From contig JANBPK010001031.1 in the NCBI GenBank assembly GCA_027579435.1, positions 1 through 15,403 of the forward strand: a DNA stretch of 15,403 nt, written 5' to 3'. Source of the stretch: Candolleomyces eurysporus (Eukaryota; Basidiomycota; Agaricomycetes; Agaricales; Psathyrellaceae). The notes beneath the pieces were generated by a model. It saw only the letters and a list, made by a program, of their open reading frames with translations. It ran no database searches and was not told the DNA's origin. The translations under genes and the position numbers were made by a program. This document shows, one piece after another, positions 1 to 6,784 of the stretch (position 1 is its first letter; every line of letters starts with the position of its first letter).

Positions 1-2
1 CA

Positions 3-668
3 AGACAACCAAGGGCAAGGCTGGTGAAACGAGCAAGGGCAAGGCCAGTGAGACAACCAAGGGCAAGGCCAGTGAAAAGAGCAGAGAAAAGCCCGGTGAG
101 AGCAACATGGCCAAGGATACTCACCCCCCCCAAAGTTCTGGACCAACAGCTATGGGCTGAAATGCAGTTCACCCAAGTGCAGCAAGGGTCTGCAATTTGG
201 GCCATCCAAAGACAGATGGATGCCATGACCTTGGGGATGGCAGCATGTGGCTCCCTGCTCAAGGATGCCAAACAAAAGGTTCAGTACCATTTGTCCATCC
301 GCACCAGGGTTGATGAAACTGTGGCTGACGGCTCCAAAACACTTGCTGAGAGCATTGAGAAGATTATCACTGGGTGCGACCAACTGGAACAAATCAGCCC
401 TGGCGTCCTCAAGGACCATATCAAAAATCTCAACACACTTGTCTCACTTGGCACAGAGTTCTCTCAGACTTTCCAGGCTTTGGCCAAAGATGCCCACTGG
501 GTGACCATAGCCCTTGGAGAGTGGCTTCAGGGGTCTGGAGAGGGGGAAATAGCCAGCGACATTGACATGGCCAAAGTTGAAGATGACTTGGGGGAAGAAA
601 GAGCGGCTAGCGATCTGGCTGAGAGTGACCAAGGGTCGGGTGAGAAGGAAGGAGGCTCAGAGCAGTGA
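3..668 (+). CDS. 3' part of a hypothetical gene with basic repeats at its start, a helical middle and an acidic tail
   Basis: The frame is open from the left edge to TGA at 666-668, so the true start is probably outside the window; the first in-frame GTG at 24 is not convincing. I do not recognise a domain. The body (about residues 40-180) is rich in Gln, Leu, Ala and Lys and looks helical, perhaps coiled coil; the last 40 residues are acidic and Gly/Ser-rich. The first 110 bases are an imperfect direct repeat of about 18-45 bases. In this frame they give Arg/Pro/Ala-rich repeats, but in the +2 frame they give a more natural Thr-Lys-Gly-Lys-Ala-Ser-Glu type repeat. The two frames meet near an eight-C run at 122-129, where a one-base indel (real or an assembly error) would join them. 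The coding call rests on ORF length and a believable composition from about 130 onward. It may belong to a repetitive lineage-specific family. No intron is needed within the part seen. Confidence 0.5.
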   Translation, partial: RQPRARLVKRARARPVRQPRARPVKRAEKSPVRATWPRILTPPKVLDQQLWAEMQFTQVQQGSAIWAIQRQMDAMTLGMAACGSLLKDAKQKVQYHLSIRTRVDETVADGSKTLAESIEKIITGCDQLEQISPGVLKDHIKNLNTLVSLGTEFSQTFQALAKDAHWVTIALGEWLQGSGEGEIASDIDMAKVEDDLGEERAASDLAESDQGSGEKEGGSEQ

Positions 669-859
669 TGAGTGAGCTTTTGTCAACCCACCTCTTCCCT
701 CCGCACCTTTTGGACTTTCTTTGGCAGCCGTCTTACAGACACATCTTGTACCAGAAACTCATTTTGCACCTGTACTCTACATTTTTGCAATTTTCTTTTC
801 TTTTGGCTATGGAATTGGTCAATATTCTTGCATGCAGGAAAGTGCAGCAATGATGAATG
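669..859. other. Non-coding 3' flank of the first gene
   Basis: This stretch is T- and C-rich. I see no ORF with a believable composition and no recognisable RNA gene. It presumably holds the 3' UTR and terminator of the preceding gene, but I see no strong polyadenylation signal. Confidence 0.3.
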
Positions 860-1290
860 GTAAGACACCGGTGGCCGGTAGGTGCATGGCAGTTGATCAT
901 GGATGAGCGGAATGTTCAACAGAGTTGGCATGCCTCAGCAATAGTGTCAAAAGCTGGCAGCAGGTATGACATTGGATAGACCATAATAGAGCCACAGTGA
1001 TACATGGAATTAACATGCCTTGACAAGAGTGAGGACTGTAGAACATCGGCGCCTTATTTGAACAAAACTACACAGGTGATAGGTGTAGAACACCGGTGGA
1101 GGTAAGATATCTGATTGTAGAACATCGGTGGCTTATTTGAACCAAATTACCACGTGTGTAGAACACTGCTGGAGGTAAGACATCAGTAAACCATTATAAA
1201 GCTACAAACAATTGGCATGATACATGGAACCAACATGCCTTGGCAATAGTAAGGGTTGTGAAACATCGGTGGTTGAGAGAACATTGGTGG
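860..1290. repeat. Cluster of imperfect direct repeats built around ACAYCGGTGG
   Basis: About seven copies of a core close to ACAYCGGTGG occur near 866, 1042, 1089, 1121, 1162, 1260 and 1280, several preceded by GTAGA and followed by GGTAAGA. Two tandem units of roughly 75-79 bp (1036-1114 and 1115-1188) each contain two cores. A longer copy pair lies outside them: 981-1045 and 1191-1266 share the string from the CCAT(A/T)ATA-like start through GATACATGGAA, AACATGCCTTG and the core. The copies have diverged by substitutions and small indels. There is no CRISPR-like uniform spacing. The core contains a partial CACCGGTG palindrome. Function is unknown; it may be a satellite fragment or part of a degraded transposon. 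Confidence 0.6.
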
Positions 1291-1657
1291 ATCATTTTAT
1301 TTATGAGCTAGATCTAAATCATTTGGTATGATTAGATACCATAGAATACACATCTACCGAGGCAACAATCCCTCGAGGTATTTCAAAAGCCTGGTAGCAA
1401 AGACAGTGAATCAAAATTTACTGTATGGTATGTATTGAGGAATCCCGGCATGAGAAACCTTGGTGGAAAAAGGGATTGAGAAGTATTAAAAAGCTCAGCA
1501 ACAAAATTATCATGAATGGTACTATCAGCAGCAACATAATATAAACCAGTTGAGCATGCAACTAGCAGCCGCATTTTTTAGACAACATGAACTCAATTGT
1601 AGATGCAGCAGCTGCAGCATCTAGATGGCCTACCAATCTGGTAGTTTTCATTGCAGC
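1291..1657. other. Non-coding stretch left of the TIR element
   Basis: No supported gene. The sequence is AT-rich with a short GCAGCAGCTGCAGCA run near 1604-1618. It ends at the left inverted repeat that starts at 1658. Confidence 0.3.
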
Positions 1658-1703
1658 CGCTGATACGACCGTGTTCGCTTTTTCGCGAATAAATACCAAT
1701 TTT
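1658..1703 (+). repeat. Left terminal inverted repeat of the putative DNA transposon
   Basis: Pairs with 3568-3613 in inverted orientation. The first 14 bases are perfect; the following 30 or so align with several substitutions and a small gap. Confidence 0.6.
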
Positions 1704-1787
1704 GTTGAATATATTGTTCATCATTCAATTAAACGGTCGTGTCTATTAAATCTCTATGTTACGAAACCCTTCCAGTATTAAGATAAC

Positions 1788-3496
1788 TCGCGCGGTGCGA
1801 AGGATAATTAAAGAGTACGTTACTCTTGGGTTCACAAGAGTTGGAGTCTACTCGAGGACTGCCAACTTAGAGGCGCGCCCGCCGTATACCCGAGATTAGG
1901 GTTCAGTAAGCTAGCCGGTTGGCGCCGCTTCAGATCAAACGGCCTACCCTGCAGCTGAAAGGCTCAATCTCATCACTAAAGCAATAGAGGTGGTTTCCTA
2001 GGCACTAAAGGTACCTACCCTCTCGCGTGGCCTCACATTAATCGAGTATATTCAGTGCTAGAGCAGTAGGGCGAGTCCCTAAGCATATAAAGAGATGCGC
2101 AGCGAGGTTTCGGCACATCAGACGGCATGATGGCTGGCGCGGCACGAGAAAGGAGCTCAAAAGTACTCTGAAAGGAAAGTCGTTCACGGAAGAGATAACC
2201 TGGAGAGTGGTCACCAGGGTTTTTGCCAAGATAAAGATACTCAATTGACGGAGGTCCGACTCCTCCTCACGCGGCTTGAGCAAAGGTACACCAAGACGGC
2301 GGTTGGAATAACCGTAGACCGACCACCCTCGATCAACTTCGGCATCCCACTCGGCATACTAGAAAAGGCAACAAGAATCTATTAATAGTCACAGCACGAG
2401 CGCAGGAGTGGCGCGGCGGCGCCTTGGCGTATCCAATACCCTCTTTTTATCTTTTTATCTCTCTCTCTAGCTGGGGCCTGGACTCTCTATATTTATAAAT
2501 CTCGTGTACACCTATTTATCATGCTCCGGTGATCGCGCGGCTCCAGATAGTATATATATTGGACTCTCTTAGCATAGTTTTTCCCCAGAGAATTACTGCT
2601 GTTTTATTTGTGTTTACTTTGCGTTTGCAATCGACTGGANTTTGTGACTTTTTATCTCGCGCGGCGTGATACTAAGTAAAAGAAAGACCAAAGCTATAAA
2701 GAAGTAACCTTAGGGTTAACTGTGTGATCATCGAGTACTCCTCAATTACTTGGAATTAGTGTATACAAGAGAGAGAATTAGTAAATTCTTAATACTCTAC
2801 ACTACCCCCCCATACTCGCACCCCCCAATTTGGTGCGGCACGACTACAAAGGTTCATACATACTTCTTACCTCGCACGGCTCGACTTAGAGTTGGTGTAG
2901 GTGTTAGGTTGTGTGTGTTAGTAGTCTCGCCGTTCTCAATCACTTCAGCGTGAGATGCTGACTGATGATCGAGAGTGGACGGGCATCCTTGCTCCGCGTC
3001 CCCTACTCTTGTTGCTAGCCTCAAGCCGCTTGGACAGGTACGGTTGCCTTGCCCGGCATCACCTGCACCTTTTTCCCCGATGCCAACGGTCGGTCTGGTC
3101 ATTCCCTTGACTCAGGACTCGAGCCGCTTCAGTTCCTCGCGCTGCGTCGGAGTTTATCACAGCCACCCAGCCGCGCCACCAGCCATGGACTTCGTCGCTT
3201 CGAAAGACCATTCGTGCCGCTCCAGCACTTGTACTCAATTAATGTGAAGCCGCCTGATTCCTAGACCCTCTGGTCGTGCCGCCTGAGTGTCTGAGCAGTT
3301 GCGTGTAAAAGGTATAAGACTTTCTGAAGCCGCTTGAGTCGAGCCGCCTGACTTTTAGCACAGCGTCAATTCAAGCAGCTTCTCCGGTCAGGGTATAATA
3401 CAACTGGGGCGGCTTCAAGTTGACAGCCTCGAGTAGCTTCAACTCTCGTGTCCCTAGAGTCGTAGTACTAACTCTTTTCCTTCTCAAGCCGCGTGA
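1788..3496. repeat. About 20 dispersed copies of an interrupted palindrome near TCNNGCSGCNNGA
   Basis: Copies or near copies begin at about 1788, 1920, 2135, 2267, 2533, 2657, 2831, 2872, 3021, 3119, 3212, 3244, 3274, 3325, 3339, 3371, 3405, 3429 and 3484. Examples are TCACGCGGCTTGA (2267), TCGCGCGGCGTGA (2657), TGAAGCCGCTTGA (3325) and TCAAGCCGCGTGA (3484). The pattern is symmetric around one central C/G base: TC-NN-GC-S-GC-NN-GA. They are not tandem, spacing is irregular, and density rises between 3000 and 3500. All lie inside the TIR-bounded segment. Some copies carry one or two mismatches in the outer bases. The shape suggests a site for a dimeric DNA-binding protein, but no protein is seen here. 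Confidence 0.6.
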
Positions 3497-3652
3497 ACCT
3501 TATCGATAGCGTAGTTATTCTTGTACTTAGAGACTCAGACCACGTCAACTTTATAGTTTATTATCGCAAAAATTGAACTTATATTTGCTAAAACAGACGC
3601 GGTCGTATCAGCGTCACCTAAGGTAGCTTCTCCAGTCAGGGTATAATTCAAC
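3361..3652. repeat. Pair of 44-bp direct repeats, one inside and one spanning the right TIR end
   Basis: 3361-3404 and 3609-3652 share CAGCGTCA, AGCTTCTCC, GTCAGGGTATAAT and CAAC in order, with about seven mismatches. The first copy lies inside the TIR element and the second starts at its last five bases and runs into the flank. This may mean insertion next to a related copy, or that the true right end lies further right than 3613. Confidence 0.6.
3568..3613 (-). repeat. Right terminal inverted repeat of the putative DNA transposon
   Basis: Reverse complement of the left terminus at 1658-1703: 14 bases perfect, then partial similarity. The final CAGCG is also the first five bases of a 44-bp direct repeat copy at 3609-3652. 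Confidence 0.6.
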
Positions 3653-4525
3653 CTGTGTGAAGTGGCCAGTGCTTTGCACGGCAAGTACCGAGGCATTTTT
3701 GACTGGTTTTCTATTAACAATTCAGCCCAACCTTGCTGCCGGTCCTTTGCATTTAACGGTGAATGGTTCCTTCCAAACTTTACAGAGCATCAACTTTCAA
3801 TGAATATGCATTTCAAGCAGAGTGTATACATCCATTCTGGCTAATGACAAGTTGCATCCTTTGTTCTCCTCAGCCTTGCGTCCAGATAGCTTCCGTAAAA
3901 TACATAACTGAGGGTCTGGATTGTCCACCAGCACGATATATGAGTACCCTGCCTTCTCCAATTCCTTGTACTTCGCACCTATTAAATGGTAAAGACTGTG
4001 GGCTAATGATGAGAATTATCCTGCTTAACGTTGGGGTGTACTTCTCACTTGTTTGTAGTGGGCCGTCGCTGCGCGCGGCATATTCTGAGGCCTCTGGTTT
4101 TAAGATGCACCTTAAGGTTGTATCTGTACTTTACAATTTTTTTCTGGACCTAAACCAAAGGCAGGTAAAGATGTGGTGATCATGGAGGCGAGGGTATGTG
4201 AAGACATAAATGGCAGGACAGTCACATGATCACAGGGCCTTCGAAGCCGTATTTCTTGGCACTTAAAGCTGCGGGGTACAAGTACCCGAGGCATTTAGAG
4301 GCCTTGGAACCATGCATGCGTCCTCTCCATCTCTCAGTATTGTTGCCAAGTCTTTGTTGGCGAAACGGGTGTTCAATTTGTTCATGGATTTGCCCTCGTC
4401 TCACCCTATAATCTCCATCACTTGCCAGGGTATGAGATGACCTTCATGGTTTTCAGTCTCTCGCATTCTCATTAATAATAATTGATATCCATCTTTGATC
4501 TCTTTGTCATGTTGAACTTACATGA

Positions 4526-4551
4526 AATAGGCACCTGTTCCAGGGCCTATT
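4526..4551. other. Short perfect hairpin
   Basis: AATAGGC (4526-4532) pairs with GCCTATT (4545-4551), and CCTG (4534-4537) pairs with CAGG (4541-4544). The result is an 11-bp stem with a one-base bulge at 4533 and a three-base loop TTC. It has no coding context; it could be a cruciform or a trace of a small inverted-repeat element. Confidence 0.5.
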
Positions 4552-4929
4552 ATGTAAACCGCTATTCATAGTATTACACAGTAATCTCAGTATATAGTAG
4601 GCCTAGTAGTTATCTAGGTTCAGCTTCTAGAGCAGAGCATCATAAGCATGTCTTTAGGTGACTTTGTGTGATGTTACTGTCACAATTTCAAGTAGTATAT
4701 AAACTGTGTAGTTTAGTACGAATAAAGCTTGAAGCACTTTCTACAAGCAAAGTCATTAAGTACATTTACTTAGCATCACCTAGCCCACTCTAGTACATGG
4801 TATGTCTAATCCACATACTCAACTTGCATGCAACTGTGCAGAATGCGGTCTTGCATTCCCCTGCAAGAAATTGTTATGGAGTACCTCAGGTTGTCTAATG
4901 GTTCAACAAGGCAGGCTGAGGTACGAAGG

Positions 4930-4953
4930 TTCACTGTTATCAGAAACAGTGAA
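4930..4953. repeat. 9-bp inverted repeat just outside the LTR
   Basis: TTCACTGTT (4930-4938) and AACAGTGAA (4945-4953) are perfect inverted copies separated by ATCAGA. The repeat ends 3 bases before the LTR begins at 4957. Its arm begins with TTCACTG, the same arm as the hairpin next to the polypurine tract at 6411-6428. This may be chance, an insertion preference for palindromic sites, or a sign that the element edge is not exactly at 4957. Confidence 0.55.
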
Positions 4954-4956
4954 AGG

Positions 4957-6389
4957 TGATATTGCTCTTTGAAACAGACAGACGTTGATGCGCTGGTCGC
5001 GTTCTAAGGCTCAAAACACAACAAGACGAAGATCCTCACTCTAACACCAACACACACAAAACAAACACACCAAGTATCTTCTGAAGATAAGAGGCGGGCA
5101 AGGGTATAGTGAAAAGCTCTAAGTCAAGCTGGACTTGGGCTTCGGAATGTAAACTTTGCAATCGCAAGTTTGAGGGGGGAGCTAAGGCTCAACCAGGTTC
5201 GATGTTATTGCTTCGGAAGCTGAACTTCGTAGACAACAGACTTCGACAATACACGGATTTGACTTCAGAAGTGAGAACACGGTCTCGACACGATATAACT
5301 TTAACAACGCGATGAGGACACGGCCTCCGAACGACTTCTGAACTTAAACACGCAAAAGATAACAGAAAGGCTCTCGTAGATTCGGTGGGTAACACGGACC
5401 CGGACGCAAAATACAACGCTAGCTATCCGCTATCTAGATTCAGTACTTAGAGTCCAAGATTAAATACTGTAAATAAGTTTGGCAAACACATTCAAAACAA
5501 ACAGAGATAAAAACACATGAAATTACCCAGTCCAGAAAGAAATAATCATATGAGGGTATCCAGGCTCCAGAACTAGGTCTCGACCTCCCTAGACTTGCAT
5601 CGAGACGCATTCAGAACCACTGCCGAAACGGCACTCCACTACTTCCACATGCTTTAGATAGTTCGGAATAGGTTCGGAGGTAAGTACCTTTGCTCCCGAC
5701 CCTACTTCCGTCTATCCGGTTCGCTGGGCACCACTCCCAAGCCCTTATCACGTCATCGCCCCGGCTCTAGGCCTTCCGCATTCTTCCGCACGCCATGCTT
5801 TCCTTGTTATCCACGTCGGTTCGCAAGACCGAAACCTATCTCGGGTTCTGAAGACAGCCGAGAGTCCGGTCTCTACTCCGCATCAGTTCACCACTTGGGT
5901 CGGCTCTTCAGAAGTTCTCAACCGAGCCGCTTCGTACTTCCGAATCCAGTAACTGTCATGTTTAATTGACTTAACGGATTTGCCATCACGTCCTCGAAGC
6001 CACAGAGTGACGTTACACCTTCCACTTAGCGAATGTCAGGGCGAATGTCCCCTGTAGTGTGCAGACCCTCTTCCTACGCCGTACCTCGCCAGGTCGGGCG
6101 CGCAGTTGTGGTTTCGAATCTATTCGTTACCCTTCGGATATGTTCGCAGGGCCTTCCTATTTTAAAGCACCACTGCCGAACCGTCGTACTTAGGTTCTGA
6201 GCCAGATCCTTGAGAGCTGCTAAGTCTGAAGCCGGGAACCGCTTCGACTCTTGGTTTCGCAATGTTCAGAAGACATGCTGAGTTCTATAAGTCGTTATCG
6301 TTACTTAGTGCTTTAATTCAGAAGAGCTTCCGAAGAAAAGTTCTATTAATTCGCGATTTTCTAGGGGTATGCAGGCAGCTGCCATATCA
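4957..6389 (-). repeat. 3' long terminal repeat of the Ty3/gypsy element
   Basis: On the minus strand the sequence directly after the polypurine tract starts TGATATGGCA (from 6389) and the proposed end is GCAATATCA (to 4957), giving TG...CA ends with a six-base inverted match TGATAT/ATATCA. The length is about 1433 bp. It has no coding capacity. It carries 13 TTCNGAA sites (for example 5079, 5141, 5212, 5264, 5336, 5610, 5662, 5846, 5907, 5938, 6265, 6317, 6328), the densest run in the window. As a 3' LTR it should supply polyadenylation for the element transcript; I could not place U3/R/U5 borders. The partner LTR is not in the window, so the left edge rests on the terminal match and on where the motif enrichment begins. 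Confidence 0.6.
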
Positions 6390-6435
6390 TCTCCCCCCNG
6401 ACTTAAGATTTTCACTGTCCTCAGTGAATTCCTAA
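6390..6435 (-). other. 3' polypurine tract with adjoining hairpin (copy next to the LTR)
   Basis: On the minus strand this reads TAGGAATT, a hairpin (TTCACTG at 6411-6417 pairing with CAGTGAA at 6422-6428 around a four-base loop), then AAGTCNGGGGGGAGA directly before the LTR start. A G-rich purine run abutting the LTR is where plus-strand DNA synthesis is primed in LTR retroelements. The N at 6399 sits next to the C6/G6 run and is probably an uncalled homopolymer length. A near-identical module lies at 11299-11340. Confidence 0.7.
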
Positions 6436-6645
6436 CTGACACCGGTCCGCTTCCAGCTTATTTCATATCCTCCATAACTTGTGGCGCGACTGGCACTTCA
6501 CCGTTCACCCAAGACGCCGGATCACTCAAAGATTTCCTGTTTTAGCAGGTACGCCACTTTGACATCAAATCGTCTTGGGATGACAGTTTTTACGTGTAGC
6601 CGTCAAACCGTGAACTTTATCTCTCTCCTCTTTGGAATACCCAGA
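6436..6645. other. Upstream region of the first antisense gene
   Basis: No ORF of note. The minus-strand frame leading into the TAG of the polypurine module is open for only 21 codons, so no second pol remnant is seen here. It probably contains upstream control DNA of the gene at 6785. Confidence 0.3.
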
Positions 6646-6722
6646 CACATTTAAATGTGGTTGGTCATCCCACCTGACCCTGGCACTCCAGAAGGTTCTG
6701 GAAATTTTTACGAGTATATAAA
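6646..6722 (+). promoter_or_regulatory. Promoter of the first antisense gene: 14-bp palindrome, heat-shock-like element, TATA box
   Basis: CACATTTAAATGTG at 6646-6659 is a perfect palindrome. GAAGGTTCTGGAA at 6691-6703 matches the heat-shock factor consensus GAAnnTTCnnGAA exactly. TATATAAA at 6715-6722 lies 70 bases before the ATG at 6785, a spacing that fits a start in the pyrimidine-rich leader. The heat-shock element spacing (two bases) differs from the one-base spacing of the dispersed TTCNGAA motif, so they are different signals. Confidence 0.6.
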
Positions 6723-6784
6723 CCGTTGCTGGCTGACTCTAAATTCCCCAGTTCCTCCTTTCTTTCTTTCGTCCTCCTATTACC

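Larger units (their letters stand above)
1658..3613. mobile_element. Putative DNA-transposon derivative with terminal inverted repeats and no coding capacity
   Basis: The left end begins CGCTGATACGACCG at 1658 and the right end is its reverse complement, CGGTCGTATCAGCG, ending at 3613. The 14 terminal bases match perfectly and similarity continues more weakly for about 30 more bases, including a shared CAATTTT. The element is about 1.96 kb and holds no ORF I believe in. A sub-terminal CGGTCGT at 1734-1740 repeats part of the terminus in inverted orientation. I could not find a clear target-site duplication: the 9 bases on either side (CATTGCAGC and TCACCTAAG) do not match. It could be a non-autonomous relic of a TIR family or one whose ends have partly decayed. 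Inside it, an interrupted palindrome is repeated about 20 times (annotated separately). The superfamily cannot be assigned without a transposase. Confidence 0.55.
3653..4956. other. No supported gene; possible gene relic on the minus strand at 3797-4015
   Basis: I see no intact gene here. One minus-strand frame is open from 4015 to a TGA at 3797-3799 (about 73 codons) and reads like real protein in its middle, with Lys/Glu-rich then hydrophobic stretches. It has no recognisable domain and is flanked by stops, so it may be an exon or relic. Short ORFs on both strands around 4112-4411 conflict with each other and are not supported. AT content rises after 4430. A TATATAAA at 4697-4704 and AATAAA near 4722 are present, but no ORF accompanies them. 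Confidence 0.3.

Noticed and set aside
860..1290. CRISPR-like array
   Set aside because: Repeat units are diverged, spacing is irregular, there are no unique equal-length spacers, and the context is eukaryotic.
2038..3264. Several 60-90 codon ORFs inside the TIR element
   Set aside because: They coincide with the GC-rich dispersed palindromes, conflict in strand, and show no domain; they are chance frames.
3763..4179. 138-codon plus-strand ORF
   Set aside because: Odd composition rich in Cys, Ser and Leu, no domain, and a competing minus-strand frame that looks more protein-like in part of it.
4222..4411. Short ORFs on both strands
   Set aside because: They overlap each other, have no homology signal and no clean start context.
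5170..5186. Plus-strand purine run (GAGGGGGGAG) in the LTR as a polypurine tract of a plus-strand element
   Set aside because: It is not followed by an LTR-like start, lacks the hairpin seen in the two real modules, and no plus-strand pol is present.
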